A DNA stretch of 6,199 bases. Origin: an uncultured Prevotella sp. (lineage in GTDB: Bacteria; Bacteroidota; Bacteroidia; Bacteroidales; Bacteroidaceae). Below the pieces are notes generated by a model that was given only the letters and a program-made list of their open reading frames with translations, searched no databases and had not been told where the DNA came from. Below, one piece after another: positions 1 through 6,199 of this stretch. Positions within the stretch are counted from its first letter, which is position 1; each line of letters begins with the position of its first letter. Made by a program: the position numbers and the translations under genes. The stretch covers positions 1-6,199 of the forward strand of contig CAJLYG010000183.1 of the NCBI GenBank assembly GCA_905210845.1, read 5' to 3'.

Positions 1-970
1 GGTTTGTGCTGGACGTCTTCCAGCGATTCATAGCGGCCCGGAACGAAGTCGATTTCGCATCTATGGGAGTAGCTAAAGAGGGAACGGAGAACCATTGGGG
101 TAGGGTAGCTTCATTCCCCATGCCATAGAGAATATAGAAAATGCTGTTCGCCTGGTTGATGTCTGTCCCGCTGCGGTCGTATTGCGCAACATATTCCATC
201 TGCTTTTTCTTGCCGATCTGCATGGCCGTCGCATCCCCACCGACATGAGTGGGACTGCCCACGAGCACATACGGGCGTAAGGTGAGCACAATGCGGTCGC
301 GCGCGGAGTCCTTGAGTTGGATGTTCATGGCCACGTTGTCCGTGAAAACACGATTGCGCAAAGCCTTGATGGGCTGGTCATGGTTGATCACTTCCGCCTC
401 CTTTACGTCCTTGGCTCGGATATTATCCGTGAGCTTATTGTATTTCCCTTTGCTCAGGTCAAGCCCTTCCACCGTAAACCGGCTCAGCTTTTTCCCGTTC
501 ACACTGATCTCCCCGCTCTCTGCAACCTCCACGCCGGGTAGCTTCTTCAGGACATCTTTCAAGGTGTTGTCCCGTGCACCTGCGTATTGAGTCAGGTCGT
601 AGCTGATGGTATCCTTCCTTTGCCCGATGACATTCCCTTCTACTTTTACTTCTCGAAGCGTGAAGGCCTGTTGGGAAAGGCGGATGAGAAGTGGGGAGGA
701 ACCTCTCACGGCAATCCTGCGTTTGGCATATCCCATCATCACCGTTTGCAGACTGTCTTTCTCATTTGCTTGCATGCGGAGAGAGAAATGACCATTTTTG
801 TCAGTCTTGGTATACATCAGTGTCTTGCCATTCCTGCGCAGCATGACGCTGGCATTATAGAGCCCCTTCCCGGTGAGGGAGTCGACAACTTGTCCATTGA
901 CTGTCTCCTGGGCATGGCAGTGACCGGACATGATGAGTCCTAACATAAGGAAAGCCAGATTCTTCAGCAT
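1..970 (-). CDS. Outer-membrane beta-barrel protein with carboxypeptidase-regulatory-like and plug-like domains (N-terminal part; runs off the window)
   Basis: An uninterrupted reading frame runs from the ATG at 970 to the window edge, giving 323 residues with no stop, so the C-terminal barrel lies outside. Residues 1-20 form a signal peptide with likely cleavage at HCHA|QE. Residues about 21-105 match a CarboxypepD_reg-like beta-sandwich: it opens with VNGQVVDSLTGKGLYNASV, has TDKNGHFSLRM in the middle, and then a linker ending in TLREVKVEG. Residues about 106-235 resemble the plug region of TonB-receptor-like barrels (the OMP_b-brl type), with RKDTISYDL, TLKDVLKKLPGVEV, VNGKKLSRFTVEGLDL and MNIQLKD. 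The region from about 230 probably begins the barrel strands. Such proteins sit in the outer membrane and may import a ligand or present a surface domain; the substrate cannot be told. It follows the GLPGLI gene by 35 bases in the same direction. No SusD partner is visible. A TonB-dependent receptor and a plain barrel protein cannot be separated without the rest. Confidence 0.85.
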   Translation of the reverse strand, partial: MLKNLAFLMLGLIMSGHCHAQETVNGQVVDSLTGKGLYNASVMLRRNGKTLMYTKTDKNGHFSLRMQANEKDSLQTVMMGYAKRRIAVRGSSPLLIRLSQQAFTLREVKVEGNVIGQRKDTISYDLTQYAGARDNTLKDVLKKLPGVEVAESGEISVNGKKLSRFTVEGLDLSKGKYNKLTDNIRAKDVKEAEVINHDQPIKALRNRVFTDNVAMNIQLKDSARDRIVLTLRPYVLVGSPTHVGGDATAMQIGKKKQMEYVAQYDRSGTDINQANSIFYILYGMGNEATLPQWFSVPSLATPIDAKSTSFRAAMNRWKTSSTN

Positions 971-1005
971 GTTACTTTCAATGTTTCTGTCTATGGTGGG
1001 ATCCT

Positions 1006-1881
1006 CTATTCTTTCTCTATGGGATTGGAAGGTTGGGTCTTGCTGATATATGACTTAAATTGCTTGTTCCATTCCGGGTCGGTTCCGACCCCTATCCTGA
1101 TCCCAGAGGCAGCCAAGGCTTCTCCGATGCTGGTCTCCCGGATGATCTTCCGATAAGTCTTCATGTCTATCGACCGGTATTTCCCTTCACTCTTGATGGC
1201 AGGAATGGGTTGTATGTCATGGATCTGTTGCAGTACAACCGCAGAGAATAGATATTGTCTTTCACTGTCCTCCGCTTTCAGGACCAGTCCCGGAAGTCCG
1301 TTGAGCTTCCAAGGTCCCACGTTCATGGGGATGTCTTCAGTGTACCATACCGTCCATTTGCGCCCTTTGAAAGTAGCCGTAGCCATCGTGCAATGATAGC
1401 CCAGGATGGTGGCAGTACTGTCACTAACGATCGTCCAGGCAGGTTGCTCGATATCTTCTGTGACCTTTAACCTCATCGAGTTCCAGCGGTGAACGAAGGT
1501 AGTCTTCCCTTCAGGGTAGTTTTGATAAAGGATCCAGGTGATCCCCCCACTTGGGACCTTGGGTGCAGAAAGGACTCCGCCGGCAGATACGCCCGCTCTC
1601 AAGAGGGAGTCGTATTGCTCTCGGGTATAGCTATAGAAGCGGTTCAGGTGATGCCCGATATCCAATCGCATCAGGTCCTCTTTGTACTGATACTTGCATT
1701 TCTTGTCCTTTTTCGTGGTATCTTCCACCGAAAGGGATTTATAGGTAATGCGATAGACAATGCTGTCAAGGGCATTTGGGGACTTTTGGCTTGTCGGAGA
1801 TCCATCAACGATTACTTGTGCTTTACAGAGTGTAAAGGACAGTATGAGCAGGAAAGGAATCAACAATAATCTTTTCATCAT
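1006..1881 (-). CDS. GLPGLI family exported protein
   Basis: This 291-residue protein carries the signature of the GLPGLI family (TIGR01200): GPWKLNGLPGLVLKAED at residues 189-205, preceded by ILGYHCTMATATFKGRKW at 159-176 and WYTEDIP at 179-185. The last signature position is V rather than I. The C-terminus ends in NPIEKE, close to the NPIE-type ending I recall in family members. Residues 1-21 form a signal peptide (hydrophobic stretch LLLIPFLLILSF, probable cleavage near CKA|QV), so it should be exported to the periplasm or beyond. Two cysteines remain in the mature chain, C61 and C164. The function of the family is unknown to me; members are largely confined to Bacteroidota. Two consecutive ATG codons open the gene (1881 and 1878); either could be used. 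It starts 9 bases after the 178-residue gene and ends 35 bases before the outer-membrane barrel gene, so all three are likely translated from one message. Confidence 0.9.
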   Translation of the reverse strand: MMKRLLLIPFLLILSFTLCKAQVIVDGSPTSQKSPNALDSIVYRITYKSLSVEDTTKKDKKCKYQYKEDLMRLDIGHHLNRFYSYTREQYDSLLRAGVSAGGVLSAPKVPSGGITWILYQNYPEGKTTFVHRWNSMRLKVTEDIEQPAWTIVSDSTATILGYHCTMATATFKGRKWTVWYTEDIPMNVGPWKLNGLPGLVLKAEDSERQYLFSAVVLQQIHDIQPIPAIKSEGKYRSIDMKTYRKIIRETSIGEALAASGIRIGVGTDPEWNKQFKSYISKTQPSNPIEKE

Positions 1882-1890
1882 GATTGTGTT

Positions 1891-2427
1891 TTATTTTTTA
1901 AGCTCAATTTCTATATAATCGTTTTTCCCTGATCTGTCCCCGAACCGCTGGCGAAGGCGTTCCGAGCCACGCTTGTAGACCGAGATACTCTTGATCTTAG
2001 ACGGGGAGAGCTGTTTCACGGCTGTTGCGTCAGACGGCTTGCCATCGATGATCCAGATCGTATTTGAGAGTTCTGTGGAAGAGGGCTGGTTAGATGCCGG
2101 GTCATCTTGTACCTTGAACACGACCGCATCTGGGGAGTCGATGGCTGGGGCATTTCCTTCCTGGGTCGTAATCACGTGCAAACGTTTGGTACCATATCTT
2201 GATTTCATCGAGATGACCTTATACTTTTTAATGGTCTGTCCCGTCAATTGAGAACCATCGAAGTGGTATACCTGCTTTCCGTTGATGCAGTAGATATCCT
2301 TATCGATACTGTCAGCGGTGAGGATAATGATCTGGGTACGATGCTTCTCGGCAGTCGTATCCGTGGCCTGCGCGAAGAGTCCGCAGCAGATCCATGTCGC
2401 AAAGAAAACAATAATCAGTCTTTTCAT
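1891..2427 (-). CDS. Exported protein with two TonB-plug-like half-repeats
   Basis: This is a 178-residue protein of no family I can name firmly. Residues 1-20 form a signal peptide (RLIIVFFATWICCGLFAQ, cleavage near FA|Q or QA|T); the two cysteines at 14-15 do not sit in a lipobox. The mature part holds two similar modules. Module 1, about residues 45-89, reads IYCINGKQVYHFDG, then IKKYKVISMK, then LHVITTQ. Module 2, about 123-178, reads IWIIDGKPSDATAVKQLSP, then IKSISVYK, then YIEIELKK. The pattern (I-[ND]-G-K, about 15-20 residues, I-K-x-[IY]-x-V, a short turn, and a closing beta strand) recalls the plug domain of TonB receptors and the C-terminal plug-like modules of Bacteroidota M56/BlaR1 proteins. 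There is no barrel after it. The loop between the modules is rich in Asp, Pro and Ser. It lies 35 bases after the membrane regulator gene and 9 bases before the GLPGLI gene. A role as periplasmic partner of the barrel protein is inference. Confidence 0.75.
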   Translation of the reverse strand: MKRLIIVFFATWICCGLFAQATDTTAEKHRTQIIILTADSIDKDIYCINGKQVYHFDGSQLTGQTIKKYKVISMKSRYGTKRLHVITTQEGNAPAIDSPDAVVFKVQDDPASNQPSSTELSNTIWIIDGKPSDATAVKQLSPSKIKSISVYKRGSERLRQRFGDRSGKNDYIEIELKK

Positions 2428-2462
2428 TGTTATAAGAAATTAGATGAGTATATGTCTCAACG

Positions 2463-3266
2463 TTAATTGTCGAGCACTAAGAAACTAAGGGTATGGTCTT
2501 CCGCGAGCCCTACGGATAGATAACTCCGTCGGGTGCCGGAAGAATCAGAGGTGGTAATGATCGCGGCATCTCCTACCGGGCGCAGTTCTATCTGCTCATC
2601 GTTGGCGGATGCCAATGCCTGGAAGTTCTGTAGCTTGGCAACAAGGTCCATGACGGTCATGGAATCTTCATGCTGATGGGATCCAGTAGATGCTAATTTT
2701 TTCTTGGCAAAGGTGGGGGATGCCTGGTGGGACGATCCCCGATGGAGGACCTGTGCGCTGCTTAATTCTTGGCTGGTCGCTACAGAGGGGAGCACGCGAT
2801 CTCCCGTCGGAGAGTGATGCCGTGGCAGGGAGACTGTTTCCTGGGTCATAGCGACCGTTTCTTGTCTCATAGATGCCCCTTCGCCTTGGCGTGCGTGATA
2901 TCCCCAAGCCATGACAAGCATGACTAAGATCGTGGCGGCGATGCCAGAGATGGCAAAGAGACGTACCTTCCATGGGGAAGCGTCCTTAGGTAAAGGAAGA
3001 CTCTCCCCATTCTGAATGGGATGAGCCCCACGGATGATCGCATCGAATACCTGTTCTGCGTCAGATAATATCGTTGGGTCTGGAGATGTCATTTCTTGCA
3101 TCGCCATGAGCATGAGGGCGATATCCTCTTCTCCCTTTTCTGGCGTATGGTGCAGGAAATAATCGGCGAGCAACCGCTCTTCCTCAGGAGTGGTCTCCGA
3201 GTTCAAATAACGATCGATAAGCTGTCGCCGTATAAGAGGGCGGTTTATGTTCTCTGGATTCTTCAT
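2463..3266 (-). CDS. Single-pass membrane protein, putative anti-sigma factor of the adjacent ECF sigma
   Basis: This is a 267-residue protein with no signal peptide and one transmembrane helix at about 102-121 (LFAISGIAATILVMLVMAWG). That gives a cytoplasmic N-terminal domain of about 100 residues and a periplasmic C-terminal part of about 145. The N-terminus (RQLIDRYLNSETTPEEERLLADYF at 14-37) has the helical 'RYL..ETTPEEE..L..YF' pattern common at the start of Bacteroidota anti-sigma-like membrane proteins. The periplasmic part begins with a low-complexity linker rich in Gln, Ser, Thr and His (about 124-200) and ends in a small domain (about 201-267) with predicted strands IELRPVG, AAIITTS, RRSYLSVG and LSFLVL. 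I see no FecR domain and no His-x3-Cys-x2-Cys zinc-binding anti-sigma motif. The ATG at 3266 overlaps the TGA stop of the sigma gene as ATGA, which indicates translational coupling. That, with the topology, is the main support for the anti-sigma role. Confidence 0.75.
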   Translation of the reverse strand: MKNPENINRPLIRRQLIDRYLNSETTPEEERLLADYFLHHTPEKGEEDIALMLMAMQEMTSPDPTILSDAEQVFDAIIRGAHPIQNGESLPLPKDASPWKVRLFAISGIAATILVMLVMAWGYHARQGEGASMRQETVAMTQETVSLPRHHSPTGDRVLPSVATSQELSSAQVLHRGSSHQASPTFAKKKLASTGSHQHEDSMTVMDLVAKLQNFQALASANDEQIELRPVGDAAIITTSDSSGTRRSYLSVGLAEDHTLSFLVLDN

Positions 3267-3766
3267 TTTTTTTGCTTGAGGAGTGTTAATATCTGATGTT
3301 TGGCTGTGGTGAGAGATGACTTGATGCTGGTCTTGGGACGTCCTGTCACCGTAGCGATCTCGTCAAGGCTCATGCCTTTGATATTCCTTAGATAGAGTAT
3401 CTTCCGAGTATTCCTGGGAAGAGAATTAAGCAATTCCCGCATGAGTTGGGCATTTTCTTTTTCCTCAATGCCATAAGCAGCGGAGTGATTGCCAACGAAC
3501 TCATAATCCGTGATGGGAAGAAAATGAACTTGCTGGCGTTTCCTATATCTTGATACGCAGAGGTTCTTGGTGAGCGTTGTCGTCCATGCTTCGAGATTCT
3601 TGACTTCTTCGAGCTTGTGACGTTGGTTCCATAACTGTACCAGCACGTCTTGTGTCAGATCCTCCACGTCCTCTTCCATTGAGGTTGCATTGCAGAATCG
3701 TGTCACAAGGGTTGTGATCAGAGGACGCATCCTATTGACGATATGTTCAAACTCTTTTTCTTCCAC
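3263..3766 (-). CDS. RNA polymerase sigma factor, ECF subfamily (sigma-70)
   Basis: With the GTG start at 3766 the protein has 167 residues, normal for an ECF factor. Sigma region 2 spans about residues 6-76: FEHIVNRMRPLITTLVTRF, the core-binding DLTQDVLVQLW at 36-46, and region 2.4 around AWTTTLTKNLCVSRYRKRQ. A variable linker follows, then region 4 at about 109-164 with the LPRNTRKILYLRNIKGMSLDEIA helix and the recognition helix GRPKTSIKSSLTTAK. It should direct core RNA polymerase to a private set of promoters, probably under control of the membrane protein encoded next. The frame stays open upstream to a TTG at 3838, with another TTG at 3796. I prefer the GTG because the added residues match no sigma region and because a -7-like promoter element (3805-3812) lies inside the longer version. 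An ATG at 3730 would cut into region 2. The stop overlaps the next start as ATGA. Confidence 0.9.
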   Translation of the reverse strand: MEEKEFEHIVNRMRPLITTLVTRFCNATSMEEDVEDLTQDVLVQLWNQRHKLEEVKNLEAWTTTLTKNLCVSRYRKRQQVHFLPITDYEFVGNHSAAYGIEEKENAQLMRELLNSLPRNTRKILYLRNIKGMSLDEIATVTGRPKTSIKSSLTTAKHQILTLLKQKK

Positions 3767-3804
3767 AGATGATGTCGTTACAATATGATGACGCAAGGAT
3801 AGGG

Positions 3805-3812
3805 CAAAAGTA
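3805..3812 (-). promoter_or_regulatory. Possible -7 promoter element of the ECF operon
   Basis: Read on the minus strand, the bases are TACTTTTG, an exact fit to the Bacteroidetes -7 consensus TAnnTTTG. Transcription would start near 3798, leaving about 30 bases before the preferred GTG start at 3766. The upstream half is weak: no TTTG lies at the usual 19-21 base spacing, only a TTG 23 bases away at 3836-3838. The surrounding 117 bases (3767-3883) hold no other gene and no clear terminator after the flippase. If real, the element implies basal expression by the housekeeping sigma factor. Confidence 0.4.
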
Positions 3813-3883
3813 AATCTTAGGATCGCTTTTTTAGGCAACTAATGAATCTGATGCCTTAAATACAGTGTTGGATAGAAGGCTTT

Positions 3884-5386
3884 TCATGATGATGGATCAT
3901 GGGATTCTTTCTTGAATTTGTGAAGCAATGCCTGCCATAGGTGCGTACGTTGGTGCAATTCCCGGATGGAGAGCGCGCAACTGAGCATGGTTAACATGAT
4001 ACCGCCAATCCAGTATAAGGCTCCGTGCCCTGCCCAGGTCAGGGCATAGGCAGTGATTCCGATGGGAATTTGCTGCAGGAAAATGCAGACGACACCGTGT
4101 GACATGTGGTAACCATAACGATAACCCATGAAAAGGACGAGCATGATAAAATCGAAAAGAGCTGTTGCGAGGATAGCGATGCCCATGCCGAGGAGACCTG
4201 TCCTTTGGTAGCAGCAGATGGACAGTGCCACGAAAACGATGGAATAGATGGATTCCATGAGCAGGTAGATGGCGGAGTCGCCACGGGATAAGGGCAAATA
4301 GGCGATAGGTAGTTTTACGGAACGTAAGTAAAGGGCAAGTGCTGCGACCTGTGTCATTGCCACTACAGGTGTGAATGCGGAAGAGTAGAGCAGGGGTATG
4401 ATCACAGGCAAACTGATGATGAGGATGGCGGTTAACGGGGATACGATCAACAATGAGACCTCAATCTGTCTGTTTACGATCTCGTTAAGTGGGGAGCCAA
4501 CCTGCCCTATGGCAGACAGACGGGGGAAATAGTCGGTCTCCATGGCCGAGAAAACCATCCCCGCAAAGGTAACGACAATCATATACCCCGCATTGAAAAG
4601 CCCGAGAATATCGGATGATCCGGTATGGTTGATGTATGACCGGATGAAGAAATCTGCCCCACTGCCGAACAGACCCGCAAAGAGAAAGGCAACGCCGAGG
4701 CGTACCATCCCGGTCCCTTTCCTCAAGATAGACGCGTTCACCTTCAACTGGAGGGGATAGTAATGGTAGGAATAGGCAATGGTGATCACCATCTGGGCAA
4801 ATGCTACGATGACAAGTGACGGTACAATGGCACTGATACGCCAGACGACAAACAGGGGAATGGAAAGAACCAATGCGGCAAAGACATGATAGACAGAGAT
4901 CCGTGCCAGTGCTGATAAATGCTGGGTCCCCTTCAAGATCGCGAGCTCTCCACCCGTGATGGCAACCATCGCCACGATAGGAGAGAGCAATAGGAAATGG
5001 AGGGCATGGTTTCCCCAGCCGAAAGTGTAACGACTGAGCAGGGGACTGGCTACGGCGCAAAGCAACATACCGGCAACGGCGGTGATCAGACTCCATAGTC
5101 GAATCACACGTATCGACCGCTTCACGGCATATCCATTGCCACGGGAGTGAGCCTCCGAGATGTCTTTCACCGCACTCATCCCTAAGCCGAGATTGGTGGA
5201 ATCACTGATAAACCGGATGGTAGAGTTGAATAGAGACAATAAACCCATACCGGTGGGACCCAACAGCATAGCAACTAATTTGTTACGAATGAGTGCCACC
5301 AAGATATTAATGCCTTGTACGCCACCAAATATCCCTGTGTATTTCAGAATATGGGTGTAAGAATCTTGCTTGTCTCTATCCTCCAT
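3884..5386 (-). CDS. O-antigen translocase / oligosaccharide flippase family membrane protein (MOP superfamily)
   Basis: This is a protein of about 500 residues made almost entirely of hydrophobic helices, about 12 by eye, as expected for Wzx-type flippases that move undecaprenyl-linked sugars across the inner membrane for surface polysaccharide assembly. The N-terminus has the arrangement I associate with Bacteroidota 'O-antigen translocase' proteins: a short polar stretch, SYTHILKYTGIFGGVQGINI, then ALIRNKLVAMLLGPTGMGLL. A conserved-looking METDYFPRLS segment sits in the middle of the chain (about residue 282). Charged residues within helices, which might line the channel, cannot be assigned confidently. 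I chose the ATG at 5386; the frame stays open to a TTG at 5401, which would add five residues. It begins 33 bases after deoD with no terminator visible, so it is probably read from the deoD promoter. No glycosyltransferase genes are nearby, so its substrate is unknown. A lipid II flippase-like role is a less likely alternative. Confidence 0.85.
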   Translation of the reverse strand: MEDRDKQDSYTHILKYTGIFGGVQGINILVALIRNKLVAMLLGPTGMGLLSLFNSTIRFISDSTNLGLGMSAVKDISEAHSRGNGYAVKRSIRVIRLWSLITAVAGMLLCAVASPLLSRYTFGWGNHALHFLLLSPIVAMVAITGGELAILKGTQHLSALARISVYHVFAALVLSIPLFVVWRISAIVPSLVIVAFAQMVITIAYSYHYYPLQLKVNASILRKGTGMVRLGVAFLFAGLFGSGADFFIRSYINHTGSSDILGLFNAGYMIVVTFAGMVFSAMETDYFPRLSAIGQVGSPLNEIVNRQIEVSLLIVSPLTAILIISLPVIIPLLYSSAFTPVVAMTQVAALALYLRSVKLPIAYLPLSRGDSAIYLLMESIYSIVFVALSICCYQRTGLLGMGIAILATALFDFIMLVLFMGYRYGYHMSHGVVCIFLQQIPIGITAYALTWAGHGALYWIGGIMLTMLSCALSIRELHQRTHLWQALLHKFKKESHDPSS

Positions 5387-5419
5387 CGAACATACGTCCA
5401 ATGCTTGTGGTGGATTCGC

Positions 5420-6118
5420 TTAGATTAAGCTAAAAGCAACATCCATCATGTGCGTGAAAGCTGTCTGCCTCACTTCTCCACTCGTCTCTTCTTTTGTCAC
5501 GATGTTGTCGCTGACCGTGAGCAGTGAGAGTGCTTTCTTCCCGGCCCTGACCGCATTGGCATATAGTGCGGCACTTTCCATCTCAATGGCGAGGACTCCC
5601 ATCTTTCTCCATTTCTTCCAATTCTCAGCCTCATCGTAAAACACATCCGATGAAAGGACATTACCTACGTGATAGCGGATCCCTAATTCCTCACTTTTCA
5701 GTGCGGCTTTCTGCAAAAGGTCGAAGCTGGCTATAGGAGCGTAGGTGCCGGGCAGCTGAAATTGGTTCATGTAATTAGAGTCCGTGCAGGCTCCTTCGGC
5801 AAGGATGACATCCCCAATCTTGACATTGTCCTGGATACATCCTGCCGTACCTACGCGGATAATCTGCTTGACATCATAGAAATGGTACAGTTCATAGCTA
5901 TAAATACCGATGGATGGCATTCCCATTCCATGTCCCATGACACTGACCTTTTTCCCCTGATAGGTGCCGGTATAGCCGAACATGTTCCTCAGGGTGTTGA
6001 ACTGTTGTGGATTCGAGAGATATTTCTCTGCCATGAATTTGGCACGCAAAGGATCGCCAGACATGATGACGGTCTCGGCGATATCCCCTTGATTGGCTTG
6101 ATTGTGCGGTGTTGACAT
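5420..6118 (-). CDS. deoD: Purine nucleoside phosphorylase, DeoD type
   Basis: This 232-residue enzyme reversibly cleaves purine (deoxy)nucleosides with phosphate to the free base and (deoxy)ribose-1-phosphate, in cytoplasmic purine salvage. The sequence follows the E. coli hexameric enzyme along nearly its whole length: STPHN at the N-terminus, MSGDPLRAKF, GTYQGKKVSVMGHGMGMPS, IIRVGTAG, AIEMESAALY and TVSDNI. With the initiator methionine counted, the recognisable active-site residues are H5, G21, R25, R44 and R88 (phosphate and neighbouring-subunit contacts), E179-M180-E181 (sugar), and D204 with R217 (base protonation). The phosphate-site serine of E. coli is a threonine here (T91), a substitution I recall from Gram-positive DeoD enzymes, so activity should be intact. 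The ATG at 6118 gives the family's normal N-terminus. There is no Shine-Dalgarno sequence, only an A-rich leader, as is usual in Bacteroidota. The flippase gene follows after 33 bases. Confidence 0.97.
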   Translation of the reverse strand: MSTPHNQANQGDIAETVIMSGDPLRAKFMAEKYLSNPQQFNTLRNMFGYTGTYQGKKVSVMGHGMGMPSIGIYSYELYHFYDVKQIIRVGTAGCIQDNVKIGDVILAEGACTDSNYMNQFQLPGTYAPIASFDLLQKAALKSEELGIRYHVGNVLSSDVFYDEAENWKKWRKMGVLAIEMESAALYANAVRAGKKALSLLTVSDNIVTKEETSGEVRQTAFTHMMDVAFSLI

Positions 6119-6147
6119 ATTCGTTGTTTTATTTGTTATGATGAATG

Positions 6148-6178
6148 CAAAGATACTGCAAATCGAGAGAAATACAAA
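6148..6178 (-). promoter_or_regulatory. deoD: deoD promoter, Bacteroidetes housekeeping type
   Basis: On the minus strand, TTTG at 6175-6178 is followed after exactly 19 bases by TATCTTTG at 6148-6155. Both elements and the spacing fit the Bacteroidetes primary sigma consensus TTTG-N19-TAnnTTTG. Transcription should start near 6141, giving a leader of about 23 A-rich bases before the deoD ATG. The sequence between and upstream is AT-rich, as expected for a promoter. I see no operator-like palindrome of convincing length next to it. Confidence 0.8.
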
Positions 6179-6199
6179 AGAAACGAAAGTTTATTTTTA

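Noticed and set aside
587..943. A 118-codon plus-strand frame opposite the barrel protein
   Set aside because: It lies wholly antisense to the signal peptide, regulatory-like domain and start of the plug-like region of a convincing gene. It has no leader or family features.
2428..2462. Spacer between the membrane regulator and the 178-residue gene, examined for a second promoter
   Set aside because: AT-rich, but no TAnnTTTG element is present on the minus strand. The same holds for 971-1005.
2649..2661. Perfect inverted repeat CATGAC-G-GTCATG
   Set aside because: It lies inside the coding region for the membrane regulator (residues SMTVMD). At six bases per arm it is expected by chance, and there is nothing nearby for an operator to control.
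3829..3864. Short GGC-containing inverted repeats between the flippase and sigma genes, considered as a terminator or attenuator
   Set aside because: The stems are only five base pairs with loops of 14 or more bases, and the transcript would continue with A residues rather than U.
3885..3901. Hairpin CATGAT-GATGG-ATCATG at the flippase stop codon, considered as a terminator
   Set aside because: The stem is short, AT-rich and not followed by a T-run on the minus strand, so it does not look like an intrinsic terminator.
4485..5096. A 203-codon open frame on the minus strand inside the flippase gene
   Set aside because: It is a second frame of the flippase. The translation is rich in Cys, Arg and His with no recognisable domain, and the flippase frame is continuous and clearly membrane-protein-like.
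5762..6115. A 117-codon plus-strand frame opposite deoD
   Set aside because: deoD is certain over this interval; the antisense frame is a shadow of its codon pattern.

Overview
The window looks like chromosomal DNA from a Bacteroidota bacterium, most likely of the order Bacteroidales. Three things point there: a GLPGLI-family secreted protein, an outer-membrane barrel protein that opens with a carboxypeptidase-regulatory-like domain and a plug-like domain, and promoter elements of the Bacteroidetes type (TTTG, 19 bases, TAnnTTTG). Genes lack clear Shine-Dalgarno sequences and have A-rich leaders. By eye the base composition is near 50% GC. A Porphyromonas-like genus is possible, but I cannot fix the genus from the sequence. 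All seven genes lie on the minus strand and are described here in transcription order, from the right end to the left.

Right part (about 3884-6178): a well-formed housekeeping promoter drives deoD, a hexameric-type purine nucleoside phosphorylase with its active-site residues in place. Thirty-three bases further on is a polytopic membrane protein of the O-antigen translocase / oligosaccharide flippase family. The pair is probably co-transcribed, although the two functions (purine salvage and export of lipid-linked glycans) have no obvious link.

Left part (1 to about 3812): a compact five-gene cluster. It starts with an ECF-type sigma-70 factor, preceded by a -7-like promoter element. The sigma gene overlaps by ATGA the gene for a single-pass membrane protein that looks like an anti-sigma factor but has no FecR domain or zinc-binding anti-sigma motif. 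Then follow a 178-residue exported protein with two plug-like half-repeats, a GLPGLI-family exported protein, and the first 323 residues of an outer-membrane barrel protein, cut by the window edge at base 1. Gaps are -4, 35, 9 and 35 bases, and I see no terminator between the genes, so this reads as one operon.

The working idea (inference) is a cell-envelope signalling or uptake unit: an outer-membrane protein and two secreted partners on the outside, a membrane-spanning regulator in the inner membrane, and an ECF sigma factor in the cytoplasm. It resembles the sigma / FecR / TonB-receptor systems of Bacteroidota in outline, but the regulator and the two secreted proteins are not the standard components. 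No RNA genes, insertion sequences, CRISPR arrays or long repeats were seen. No gene-free stretch exceeds about 120 bases.
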